Assembly (NCBI GenBank): GCA_035759925.1
Contig: DASTTY010000044.1
Location: 1 to 64,000 of the forward strand
Reading direction: 5' to 3'
Source: RHKX01 sp035759925
GTDB lineage: Bacteria > Actinomycetota > Thermoleophilia > Solirubrobacterales > 70-9
Length of the DNA stretch: 64,000 nt
Shown here: piece after piece, positions 7,422 to 15,488 of the stretch
Position numbering within the stretch: position 1 is the stretch's first letter
Layout of the letters: every line of letters begins with the position of its first letter
Notes under the pieces: generated by a model
Database searches by the model: none
Seen by the model: the letters and a program-made list of their open reading frames with translations, nothing else
What the model was told of the DNA's origin: nothing
Position numbers and translations under genes: made by a program

Positions 7422-7838
7422 ATGCTGCTCAGCCCGGCCGGCGCCGCCGAGATGGGGGCGGTCGACGAGTGGACCGAGCGGGCCCGGAAGATCCAGCCGC
7501 GTCGCGCTCGCGGCGAGACCGTGCGGGTGGCGGTCGCGAGCAACCTCGCCGAGGCCGAGCTGATGCAGAACATCCTCCTCGAGGAGGGGATCCCGAGCAT
7601 CCTCCGTCGCTCCGGCGGCTTCGACGTCCCCGACTTCCTTGCCGCAGGCCCGCGCGACGTGCTCGTCCCGGCCTCCGGGGCGGAGGCGGCGCGACAGCTC
7701 CTCAACTTCGACGGGACGGCTCCGCCCGAGCCGGAGCCGGTCGATCCGCGCAGCGCCGCCTTCCGGCTGGCGGCCGCGATGCTCGCCTTCCTGCTCCTCT
7801 TCGGCGCCCTCGCCGGGCTGATCTGGGTGCTGACGTAA
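7422..7838 (+). CDS. Zinc-ribbon / DUF2007-like membrane protein, true start uncertain
   Basis: From the ATG at 7422 the product is 138 aa: a DUF2007-like segment ('VRVAVASNLAEAELMQNILLEEGIPSIL', about residues 28-55) and one C-terminal transmembrane helix. The same frame is open upstream to about 7341 and encodes a clear zinc ribbon: CRGCG, about 16 residues, then CRSCG, which ends right at the ATG. There is no ATG, GTG or TTG in frame for that part. The real protein therefore probably starts at a non-standard codon or arises by a +1 frameshift at the mec stop. Function is unknown. It is likely co-transcribed with cysM and mec. Confidence 0.7.
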   Translation: MLLSPAGAAEMGAVDEWTERARKIQPRRARGETVRVAVASNLAEAELMQNILLEEGIPSILRRSGGFDVPDFLAAGPRDVLVPASGAEAARQLLNFDGTAPPEPEPVDPRSAAFRLAAAMLAFLLLFGALAGLIWVLT

Positions 7839-7854
7839 CCCGAGCCGAGCGTGG

Positions 7855-8646
7855 TTACAAGGGCGAGGGCTCGGAGAGGCGCTCGAAGCTTCCGGTCGCC
7901 GAGCCCTGGGCGATCGTCTCGACGTGGTCGCGCCAGACCGGCTCGATCTCGCCGACCGAGGCTCCGAACGCGGTCTCGATCGCCGTTCGCGGCCCCGCTT
8001 TCGGCAACCGGGCGACGAGCAGGTCACAGGCGTGGCGGCCGACCTCGTGGTCGAGCAGATCGAAGACGCTGCCGCCGAGGATGATCGCGTCGCGGGCAGA
8101 GGGCGGGAAGCTCGGCCGCGCTCCCTCGTTGAGACGGCGCAGGACGGCCGGGCGGAAGCTCGCGTACTGGCCGGCGTAGAACTGGGCGCCGCCTTCGATC
8201 AGCCAGGCCCAGCGCAGGTAGCGCCGGAAGGCGCGCGGACCCCACGGCGGCGGGATCTTCGCGTTGTTGGCGGCGAGGACGAGCTGGGCGTAGAGCCGCT
8301 CCGAGGTGCCGAGCAGCGCCCGGAGCGAGTCGGGGCCGCCGGCGCGCCGCTCGAGGGCGCTGTCGGTCAGGGTGTGAAGCTCGGTCCGGGTCGCCCAGCC
8401 GGCCAGGTAGCGTCGGCCCGCCGGCGCCGCGGCGAGCCGCGCCGCCGGCAGGAACGGATGGGCCGCGGCGAGCCAGCCCGAGCTGGGGTGGAGGATCGCG
8501 GTGACGCCGCCGGGAACGCGCTCGAAGCGTTCCTCGAGCTTCAGCCTCAGCTCCTCGAGCCGGTCGAGCGTGCGCTCCGCGCACTCCTCGTCGCCCTCCT
8601 CGAAGCGGACGGTGAAGCTGAGCGAGTCTGTCTCGGTCCAGGGCAC
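7855..8646 (-). CDS. Uncharacterised protein resembling a degenerate gluzincin (peptidase MA-like)
   Basis: This 263-aa protein has no signal peptide. It carries 'RYLRWAWLIEGGAQFYAGQYASF' (about residues 140-163), which resembles the WLxEGxAxYxxG second zinc-ligand helix of peptidase MA-like and M1 metallopeptidases. The expected HExxH helix is represented only by 'TELHTLTD' (about residues 88-95), which lacks a complete motif. It may be a non-catalytic relative. It converges with the zinc-ribbon gene and nothing nearby indicates a role. The family assignment is tentative. Confidence 0.6.
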   Translation of the reverse strand: MPWTETDSLSFTVRFEEGDEECAERTLDRLEELRLKLEERFERVPGGVTAILHPSSGWLAAAHPFLPAARLAAAPAGRRYLAGWATRTELHTLTDSALERRAGGPDSLRALLGTSERLYAQLVLAANNAKIPPPWGPRAFRRYLRWAWLIEGGAQFYAGQYASFRPAVLRRLNEGARPSFPPSARDAIILGGSVFDLLDHEVGRHACDLLVARLPKAGPRTAIETAFGASVGEIEPVWRDHVETIAQGSATGSFERLSEPSPL

Positions 8647-8716
8647 TACCCACGAGGGTAGACCTGTGCGGGCTTCGGCCTCCGCCGGCGGGACCCGCGG
8701 TGCAGCGACGGTTGCT

Positions 8717-9400
8717 CTAGACGCGGCCGCGCGCCTCGCCGACGCCGACGTGATGGCCGAGGACCGAGTCGAGCTCGTCGCCGGGGTCCTCGATGTACAT
8801 CGCTGCGGCGGGGCCGTGCAGGGCCGGATCGTCGGGTCGGCGTCCGCGCAGGCGCGCGACTGCGGCGAACAGCGGAAAGAGTACGGCCTGGATCGCCGCG
8901 GGCGGTTGCTCGAACCGGATCACGTCCCGGTACTCGTGGCCGATCGCTGCCAGCCAGATCGGGTCCGGTCTCCCGTCGTCGCCGACCTCGCCGCGCGCCC
9001 CCAGCGACCAGAGGACCTCGATCACCCCGATGAAGCGCTCCGCCGACTCCGGCGGGGCGCCCGAAGCGACCTCGACGGTGGCCTCGACCCGCGCGATTCC
9101 CGAACCGGAGTTCCACCAGTCGTGGACCGTGCCCGCCGGGACCTCCGACACGCCGTCACCGGGGCGCATCCTTCGCTCCCTGCCGCCGACGAGGAAGCTG
9201 ACCTCGCCCTCGACGACCTCGAAGCGTTCGATCAGCGTCGGGTGGTGGTGGGCTCCGGCCACCGCGGCGCCCGGCTGCAGGAACAACTCGACCTCGATCA
9301 GGGGCCGCGGTTCGTCAGCCGGCCCGGTCATGATGCGCGCCATCTCCCCGGTCACCGGGTTGTGCGCCCATTGGCTCGTCTCGACCTTCTGAGCTTCCAT
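8717..9400 (-). CDS. Cupin-domain protein
   Basis: This 227-aa protein has a single cupin barrel in its first half: 'HHHPTLIERFEVVEGEVSFLVGG' (about residues 51-73, motif 1 with His/Glu ligands), then 'GDGVSEVPAGTVHDWWN' (motif 2 with its His). The C-terminal half has no recognised domain. It could be a small-molecule dioxygenase or a non-enzymatic cupin. It is transcribed divergently from a MarR regulator, with a palindromic operator-like site in the 56-bp gap, so it is probably controlled by that regulator. Confidence 0.78.
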   Translation of the reverse strand: MEAQKVETSQWAHNPVTGEMARIMTGPADEPRPLIEVELFLQPGAAVAGAHHHPTLIERFEVVEGEVSFLVGGRERRMRPGDGVSEVPAGTVHDWWNSGSGIARVEATVEVASGAPPESAERFIGVIEVLWSLGARGEVGDDGRPDPIWLAAIGHEYRDVIRFEQPPAAIQAVLFPLFAAVARLRGRRPDDPALHGPAAAMYIEDPGDELDSVLGHHVGVGEARGRV

Positions 9401-9436
9401 CTTCGCGACCCTCCTCGATGCGCTGTGCGTGATAAT

Positions 9437-9455
9437 TAGTTAGACTACCAAACTA
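9437..9455. promoter_or_regulatory. Palindromic operator-like site between cupin and marR genes
   Basis: TAGTT-9 nt-AACTA (TAGTTAGACTACCAAACTA) is an AT-rich island in GC-rich DNA. It ends one base before the marR ATG at 9457 and lies in the divergent gap. Size and placement suit autoregulation by MarR with co-control of the cupin gene. Binding is inferred. Confidence 0.5.
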
Positions 9456-9456
9456 G

Positions 9457-9963
9457 ATGGCGACGCGACGGGAAGCGACGAGCGAAGGCAAGAGGGTTCC
9501 GACCGGGTACGGGCCGATCCGGCCGCCGAGCGGGACCGATAACTTCGGCAACCTGTTCCGCGATCCGGGTCTGGTCCTGTCCGAGATCGTCGCGCGAGAA
9601 GTGGCGGCGGCGGGCTTCGCCGATCTGCGCCCTTCGCTGCTCGCGGTCGGCCAGCACGTCGGGACCGACGGGACCCGGATAACCGAGCTGGCGAAGCGAT
9701 CGCAGCTGACGAAGGCATCGGTCGTGGCGGCTGTCGACGAGCTCGAGCGGCTCGGCTATGCCGAGCGCGTGGAGGACCCGAGCGACGGGCGGGCGAAGCT
9801 CGTCCGCCCGACCGAGCGCGCGCGGCGCGCCGAGGAGGCGGCGCGAACGGCGATCGCCGCAACGCGCGACGCCTGGGCCGAGGCGCTCGGCGAAGAGCGC
9901 ATGGCCGAGCTCGAGCGGGGCCTGCGCGAGCTCCGGTCGGTCCTCTGGGCGGATCCCGAATAG
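9457..9963 (+). CDS. MarR family transcriptional regulator
   Basis: This 168-aa protein is a winged-helix MarR regulator: 'ITELAKRSQLTKASVVAAVDELERLGYAERVEDPSDGRAKLVRPTE' (about residues 68-113) shows the recognition helix and the wing with the DxR motif. It is flanked by dimerisation helices. The ATG at 9457 lies immediately after the operator-like palindrome. The divergent cupin gene is the likely target. The ligand is unknown. Confidence 0.9.
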   Translation: MATRREATSEGKRVPTGYGPIRPPSGTDNFGNLFRDPGLVLSEIVAREVAAAGFADLRPSLLAVGQHVGTDGTRITELAKRSQLTKASVVAAVDELERLGYAERVEDPSDGRAKLVRPTERARRAEEAARTAIAATRDAWAEALGEERMAELERGLRELRSVLWADPE

Positions 9964-9991
9964 CCGTCGACGACGCAGCTACGCTGCGGCG

Positions 9992-10771
9992 ATGGGCACG
10001 CCGCCGGTCGGCGCACACATCTGGGGAAAGGAGCCGCTCGCCGAGGCGGACGAGGTCGGAGCCGACTGCGTCCAGCTCTTCCTCTCGAATCCGCAGGGGT
10101 GGGAGAAGCCGCCGGAGCGGAAGGACGCCGGCGAGCTGCGCGGCTCCGAGATCGGCATCTACGTCCACGCGCCGTACCTGATCAACGTCTGCTCGCCGAA
10201 GCCGAACGTCCGCTACGGGTCGCGAAAGATCCTCACCCAGACCTGCGAGGCGGCCGCCGACGTCGACGCGCTAGCCGTCATCGTCCATCCCGGCCACGCC
10301 GAGGACGGCCTCGAAGCCGGCGTCGGCCGCTGGTCGCGAACGCTCGAGATGCTCGAGTCGGAGGTGCCGGTCTACCTCGAGAACACCGCCGGCGGCGACC
10401 ACGCGGTCGCGCGCCGCTTCGACGCGCTGGCGCGGCTCTGGGAGGAGGTCGCGGGAGCCGACACCGACGTCGAGATCGGCTTCTGCTTCGACACCTGCCA
10501 TGCCCATGCGGCCGGCGAGGAGCTCGCCGACGCGGTCGAACGGGCGATCGCGATCACCGGCGGCATCGACCTGCTCCACGTCAACGACTCCCGGGATCCA
10601 CCCGGGACCGGTGCCGACCGCCACGCGAACATCGGCGCTGGGACGATCGACCTCGACGTCCTCCGTCACATGATCCGGGCCGCGGGTGCGCCGTCGGTCG
10701 TCGAGACCCCGCGCGAGATCGACGCGCTGCGCGCCGACGTCGAGTTCGTGCGGGCGGCGCTGGCCGGCTAG
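9992..10771 (+). CDS. nfo: Endonuclease IV (AP endonuclease family 2)
   Basis: This 259-aa TIM-barrel enzyme has the metal-binding pattern of endonuclease IV: 'VHAPYLIN', 'VIHPGHAED', 'YLENTAGGD', 'DTCHAHAAG', 'HVNDS' and 'DRHANIG' in order. It cleaves DNA 5' of abasic sites in base excision repair using three zinc ions. The ATG at 9992 gives the normal 'VGAHIWG' N-terminus. Its stop codon overlaps the stop of the convergent phosphodiesterase gene. Confidence 0.92.
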   Translation: MGTPPVGAHIWGKEPLAEADEVGADCVQLFLSNPQGWEKPPERKDAGELRGSEIGIYVHAPYLINVCSPKPNVRYGSRKILTQTCEAAADVDALAVIVHPGHAEDGLEAGVGRWSRTLEMLESEVPVYLENTAGGDHAVARRFDALARLWEEVAGADTDVEIGFCFDTCHAHAAGEELADAVERAIAITGGIDLLHVNDSRDPPGTGADRHANIGAGTIDLDVLRHMIRAAGAPSVVETPREIDALRADVEFVRAALAG

Positions 10772-12174
10772 GAAGCCGGGAAGAGGGTCCGGGTCACGAA
10801 TGCGTCGTAGGGCTGGACGACCGCGCGGATCGGCTTGCCTCTGCGGACTGCCTTCCGGAGCTTCGACGTGGAATCGATCACGGTCTGACGACGGTCGAGT
10901 CCGCCGGGCGGAGGAAACCAGCCGAAGTTGAATCGGTCCTTCGCCAGGCGCTTGCCCGCCTTGGTCTCGAGTGCGACGGTGCCCGCGCAGCGGCTGTTGA
11001 AGTTGTCGCGGCGCCTCAGGCCCACCGTCACGCCTCCGCCGAGGTAGAGCGCGTTCGCCCGCACCTTGCAGGCGATCGACGACTTCTTGGTGCAGTGCTT
11101 GCCCGGTGAGCTCGCGGGAAGCGGCGGGCGTGAGACGTCCATGTTGCACATGGTCTTCTCCAGCCGCATCGGCTGCGCCGACATGATCCCGTCGACGCCG
11201 AGGTCGAAGAGGTACTTCATCGTCGGCTCGTCGTCGATCGTCCAGGGGTGCACGGCGTAGCCGTCGCCGTGCGCCTTGGCGACGAACTCCGGCGTGACGA
11301 CCGGGATTCCGCTGAACGTCATCGGGACCTGGAATACCTTCGAGCCCTCGGGGGGCGGGGTGTTGCCGAGGACGTAGCCGGCGACGCCGCCCGTGGCCGG
11401 GGCGAGGTCGATCTGCGGTGCCAGCTCGTGGAAGCGCGCGAGGGCCGCGTCGTTGAACGATGCGACGACGATCCCGCGCGTCCGGCCGAGCCGGTTCAGG
11501 TAGCCGGCCAGCACCTCGGCGTTGTGCATGTACGAGGCGACGTTGGCGTCGGACTGGCCCTTGATCTCGATGTTGATCGGGACGTCCGGGTACTTCTTCA
11601 TGACCTGGGGCAGGCTCACGATCCGGAAGTCGGCCGGCTTGTAGCCGGGCGGAGGCTTCACTTCGCCGGTGCGGACGCCGCGGAAGGGATAGTCGGCGTC
11701 GGGGCGGGAGGAGTGGTCGGTTCCCTTCCCGGGCACGAGCCAATAGCCCGCGTCGAGCTTCTGGATCTGCGCCAGGGTCATGTCGTAGACGCTGCCCGTG
11801 CCGTTCGTGGTCCGGTCGACGGTCGAGTCGTGGATGACCACGATCTTGTCGTCCTTGCTCACGTGGATGTCGGTCTCGAGCATGTCGGAGCCGAGTCGCA
11901 TCGCGCGGTCGTACGCGTACATCGTGTTCGACGGCGCCTCGTCCTCACCGCCCTGGTGGGCGATGTTGAGGGTCCGCAGCTCGGTCCAGTCCGTCGGACC
12001 CGCCGACGCGACCGAGGGCAGCGCGAGAAGCGAGAGGACGGCGGCCAGCGCCAAGAGCACGAGGCCGCGGGTCAGGCTCCGCTGCGCGCGGGTCGTTCGG
12101 GCTCCCTCCATGGCCGCGGAGTCTATGGACGGCGGCGCGATCATGCTCCGGGCGACCCCGACGGGGCCGATCAT
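10768..12174 (-). CDS. Secreted glycerophosphodiester phosphodiesterase family protein
   Basis: This 468-aa protein has a GDPD TIM barrel: 'IAHQGGEDEAPSNTMYAY' (HxGG..E variant of HRG..PENT), 'LETDIHVSKDDKIVVIHDSTVDRTTNGTG' and a C-terminal 'HPWTIDDEPTMKYLFDLGVDGIMSAQP'. A hydrophobic export signal lies near residues 35-58. A C-terminal Cys-containing extension follows. The enzyme would hydrolyse deacylated phospholipids outside the membrane. The ATG at 12174 overlaps the upstream TGA (ATGA), but an internal ATG at 12111 gives a more conventional signal peptide. It is the last gene of the DUF1802-DUF1152 operon. Confidence 0.85.
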   Translation of the reverse strand: MIGPVGVARSMIAPPSIDSAAMEGARTTRAQRSLTRGLVLLALAAVLSLLALPSVASAGPTDWTELRTLNIAHQGGEDEAPSNTMYAYDRAMRLGSDMLETDIHVSKDDKIVVIHDSTVDRTTNGTGSVYDMTLAQIQKLDAGYWLVPGKGTDHSSRPDADYPFRGVRTGEVKPPPGYKPADFRIVSLPQVMKKYPDVPINIEIKGQSDANVASYMHNAEVLAGYLNRLGRTRGIVVASFNDAALARFHELAPQIDLAPATGGVAGYVLGNTPPPEGSKVFQVPMTFSGIPVVTPEFVAKAHGDGYAVHPWTIDDEPTMKYLFDLGVDGIMSAQPMRLEKTMCNMDVSRPPLPASSPGKHCTKKSSIACKVRANALYLGGGVTVGLRRRDNFNSRCAGTVALETKAGKRLAKDRFNFGWFPPPGGLDRRQTVIDSTSKLRKAVRRGKPIRAVVQPYDAFVTRTLFPAS

Positions 12175-13118
12175 GCGTTGGCCGCCGCGACGCGCTCGCG
12201 CTCGTAGTCGAGCTCGGTCCTGATCCCGCGGCCGGCCATCGCGGCACGCGCCTCCTCGATCGAGTCGGAGTCACTGACGAGCTCGGCGAGCGGCGCCGCG
12301 GCCCCGATCGCCAGGCGGGCGTCGAACAGGAAACCGAGCGCTCCGACGGGTCCGAGCTCGACCGTCCGGCGACCGCCCCGGATCGGGGCCGGCCCGGTCT
12401 CGCCGAGCGCGCAGCGGGCGGCGAGCAGGCTCGCCTCGGTCGGGACCTCGCCGGCGACCGCGACGACCTCCCGGGCGGCATCGGCGGCCGGTGAGATCGT
12501 GCCCGTCCAGGCCTGCTCGCGAGCGAGGACGGCGACCCGCCCGAGCACCTCGGCCACGGTCAGCTCGCCGTCGCAGCCGGCGCCGAAGGCGCAGCCGAGG
12601 ACGGTCATCCGCTCCGGGAGGCGGGCGGCCGCCGCGAGCAGCAGTGCATCGCAGAGCGGGCTCGACAGGCCCGGCTCCGATCCGGTCGCGAGCACGTCGC
12701 CGCCGACGTCGAGGAGGACCACGAGGTCACATCGGAGCCGGTCGGCGAGCGCCTCCATCGCGGTGGCGATCGAGGCGGGCCCGCCGTTGACGTCGACGAG
12801 CGCGACCGGGCGACCGAGATGGGCGGCCACGCCGGCCTCGGCCAGCCGGACGCCCTCCGGCGTTCTCCCGCCGCCATCGGTCAGCGCCGCCGCCGCCCCG
12901 ATCCGCTCGATCCCGTCGAGGTGGTCGAGCGGTCGCGGGCCGGCGTGGTGGGGATCCACGGCGAACCGCTCCCAGGCGACGCCGCCGAGCTCGATCCGGC
13001 GTCCTCCACGCTCGATCTCACGGGCGATCGCGAGGGCGCCGACGACGTCGCCGCCCCCGCCGATGCCGACGATGAGCGCACCGTCGGCGCCGGCCTCCGC
13101 GTTCGCGCGGTCAGTCAA
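12171..13118 (-). CDS. DUF1152 domain protein
   Basis: This 315-aa protein starts with TTG. It has the glycine-rich nucleotide-binding-like start 'LIVGIGGGGDVVGALAIA' (about residues 15-32) and 'VVLLDVGGDVLATG' (about residues 132-145), which identify the DUF1152 family. The biochemical role of the family is unknown. The gene is 17 bp downstream of the DUF1802 gene and overlaps the phosphodiesterase gene by 4 bp, so all three form one transcript. Confidence 0.82.
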   Translation of the reverse strand: MTDRANAEAGADGALIVGIGGGGDVVGALAIAREIERGGRRIELGGVAWERFAVDPHHAGPRPLDHLDGIERIGAAAALTDGGGRTPEGVRLAEAGVAAHLGRPVALVDVNGGPASIATAMEALADRLRCDLVVLLDVGGDVLATGSEPGLSSPLCDALLLAAAARLPERMTVLGCAFGAGCDGELTVAEVLGRVAVLAREQAWTGTISPAADAAREVVAVAGEVPTEASLLAARCALGETGPAPIRGGRRTVELGPVGALGFLFDARLAIGAAAPLAELVSDSDSIEEARAAMAGRGIRTELDYERERVAAANA

Positions 13119-13135
13119 ACCCGCCGCGCCGTGGC

Positions 13136-13783
13136 TCAGGCGAACGTGGGCTCCGGCTCTTGCTCGGGCTCGCCGGCCCCGCAGGTGACGCGGATCGCCT
13201 GGGCGGCGCGATCGAACTCCTCGTCGGCCATGACCGGGACGCCTTCGAACGGCAGGTCGCGATCGATCTCGATCCAGGAGTGGCAGCCGATGTGCTCGTC
13301 GCGGACGCGGACCGTCACCGGCCGCGGGATCCGGTGGACCTTGAGCAGGAGGACGTGGAGCGGGTGGGTCCGCTTCCAGCGCAGTCGCTTGCGCGCGTAG
13401 TCCTGCGTCCAGACGTGGTAGGGACTCAGCGAGTCGACGATCCGGGGATCGTCGGTCGTGAAGTGGTCGACGACCTCGGCCCAGGCGCGGATACGGACGC
13501 GATCGGGCTGCGGGATCCCGCCGTCCTGCAGGAGCGCTCGCGGTGGCGGCTCCTCATCCGGCCAGACGCCCTCCTCGAGGGCTCGGCGCAGCTCCGGGTG
13601 ATGCGACTCACGGACGAGGTCGTTGCGCTGGTGGTCGAACGTGGGATAGAGGAAGAACTGCTCGTGCTCGAGCTCGAAATGCTTGTTCTCCTCGCGGATG
13701 CCGCCCTTGCGAAGGGTTACGAGCTGCTCGCCCTCGGCGAGCGCACGCACCGTGACGGACCATTCCTTGAAAGCGATTGGCAT
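13136..13783 (-). CDS. DUF1802 family protein
   Basis: This 215-aa soluble protein carries the DUF1802 hallmark N-terminus 'FKEWSVTVRALAEGEQLVTLRKGGIREE' and 'LEHEQFFLYPTFDHQ'. The family is widespread and uncharacterised; some relatives sit near restriction or metabolism genes. It is the first gene of an operon with DUF1152 and GDPD. The C-terminus is Glu/Pro-rich. No catalytic motif was recognised. Confidence 0.82.
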   Translation of the reverse strand: MPIAFKEWSVTVRALAEGEQLVTLRKGGIREENKHFELEHEQFFLYPTFDHQRNDLVRESHHPELRRALEEGVWPDEEPPPRALLQDGGIPQPDRVRIRAWAEVVDHFTTDDPRIVDSLSPYHVWTQDYARKRLRWKRTHPLHVLLLKVHRIPRPVTVRVRDEHIGCHSWIEIDRDLPFEGVPVMADEEFDRAAQAIRVTCGAGEPEQEPEPTFA

Positions 13784-13946
13784 GGTTTCTCTGCGTCCGG
13801 GGTCGTGGTTTCAGGCGGGGTCGCGAGACTCGGACGAGGCGACCCTACCGGGGCCGCTGTTGGGCCCGTCGGAGGGCCGCGAGTCTAGAGGAGGTCCACC
13901 TCAACGGCAAATAAGTTACGACCCGCACATTGTCTTGCAGGGGTCG

Positions 13947-15488
13947 TCAGCCAGCCGGTGGAGGACCGAGCCCGCCACCTCCGGGCGTCTCGATCCTGAG
14001 CACGTCACCCGGCTCCAGGCGGCCCTCGCACTTCGCTGCGAGCGGCTCTCCGTTGCGGCTGTTGCGACCGGGGTCGCCGTCGCGTCCACCCGCCCGCCCG
14101 CGCGGGGCGCGGGCGCGACGCTCGGTGATCAGCGTGAAGCGGAGCGGCGCCAGCGCCTCGAGCTCGCGGACGACGCCGTCGCCGCCCGCCATCCGGCCGG
14201 CCCCGCCGCTGCCGCGCCGCAACGCCAGCTCGGTGATCCGGACGGGCAGCTCGCTCTCGAGCGCCTCGACCGGGGTGTTGAGGGTGTTCGACATCGCGAC
14301 GTGGACGGCGCTCGGCCCCGGCGCGTCGGCGCAGGCCCCCTGGCCGCCGCCGATCGTCTCGTAGTAGGTGAACTCGCCGGCGCCGTCCGACCCCGCCAGC
14401 GTCAGGTTGTTCATCGTCCCCTGCCCTTGGGCGGGTCCGTCGGCGACCTCCGCGAGCGCGGCGAAGACCACGTCGGCGACCCGGCTCGACGTCTCGACGT
14501 TCCCGGCCGCGACCGCGGCCGGCGGGTCGGCGTTGAGCACCGATCCGGCCGGCGCATCGATCGTGATCGGCCTGAAGGCTCCCGCCGAGGCGGGAGCGTC
14601 GGGATCGGTCAGCGCCCGGATCGCGAACAGCGTGGCCGCCTGCGTGACCGGGAGCGGGCAGTTCAGGTTGCCGGCGACCTGCGGCGCCGAGCCGCCGAAG
14701 TCGACGCGGATCTCCTCACCGGCGACGACGACGCGGACGCGCACCGGGATCTCGCCGCCGTCGGCGGCTTCGAGCGCATCGGCGGCCTCGTAGGTGCCGT
14801 CGGCGAGCGCGGCGATCGCGTCACGGCTGCGGCGCTCCGCATAGTCGAGGACGGCGGCCATGCCGGCGGCGAGCCGCTCGGTCCCGAGCCGGTCGGCGAG
14901 CTCGGCGATTCGCGCCTGGCCGCGGCGGTTCGCGGCTCGCTGGGCGCGGAGGTCGGCGAGGCGCTGGTCGGGGCGCCGCATCCGGCTCGCGATCGCAGCG
15001 AAGCCCTCGTCGTCGATGCGCTGCGGCTCGATCACGACGCCCTCCTCGGTCAGCGATCGCGAGTCGGCGGGCATGCTTCCCGGGGTCGGCCCGCCGACGT
15101 CGGCGTGGTGGGCGCGGCTCGCGACCCAGCCGCGGAGCTCGCCGGCGGCGATGAGCGGCGAGACGAGCGTGATGTCGGGGAGGTGGGTGCCGCCCCGGAA
15201 CGGGTCGTTGAGGATCCAGAGGTCGTCGGTCGCGGCCCGATCCGGGTCGGCGAGCGCCGCGACCGCTTCGACGGCCGCCGGCATCGACCCGAGGTGGACC
15301 GGGATGTGCTCGGCCTGCATGACCAGCTCGCCGCCGGCGTCGAACAGGGCCGTCGAGCAGTCATGGCGCTCCTTGATGTTCGGGGAGTAGGAGGCGCGGA
15401 CGAGGACCGCGCCCATCTCGTCGCAGATCGAGCGCAGGCCGCCGCTCAGCACCTGCAGGGCGATCGGGTCGATCGGAGGGGCGCTCAC
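13947..15488 (-). CDS. hyuB: Hydantoinase B / oxoprolinase subunit
   Basis: This 513-aa protein is a full hydantoinase B family member: 'DPIALQVLSGGLRSICDEMGAVLVRASYSPNIKERHDCS' at the start, 'WILNDPFRGGTHLPDITLV' and a Gly-rich C-terminus ('TPGGGGLGPP'). With HyuA it forms an ATP-dependent cyclic amidase acting on hydantoins, 5-oxoproline or related compounds. Acetophenone carboxylase-type enzymes share the fold. The GTG start overlaps the hyuA TGA (GTGA), so translation is coupled. Substrate unknown. Confidence 0.92.
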   Translation of the reverse strand: MSAPPIDPIALQVLSGGLRSICDEMGAVLVRASYSPNIKERHDCSTALFDAGGELVMQAEHIPVHLGSMPAAVEAVAALADPDRAATDDLWILNDPFRGGTHLPDITLVSPLIAAGELRGWVASRAHHADVGGPTPGSMPADSRSLTEEGVVIEPQRIDDEGFAAIASRMRRPDQRLADLRAQRAANRRGQARIAELADRLGTERLAAGMAAVLDYAERRSRDAIAALADGTYEAADALEAADGGEIPVRVRVVVAGEEIRVDFGGSAPQVAGNLNCPLPVTQAATLFAIRALTDPDAPASAGAFRPITIDAPAGSVLNADPPAAVAAGNVETSSRVADVVFAALAEVADGPAQGQGTMNNLTLAGSDGAGEFTYYETIGGGQGACADAPGPSAVHVAMSNTLNTPVEALESELPVRITELALRRGSGGAGRMAGGDGVVRELEALAPLRFTLITERRARAPRGRAGGRDGDPGRNSRNGEPLAAKCEGRLEPGDVLRIETPGGGGLGPPPAG

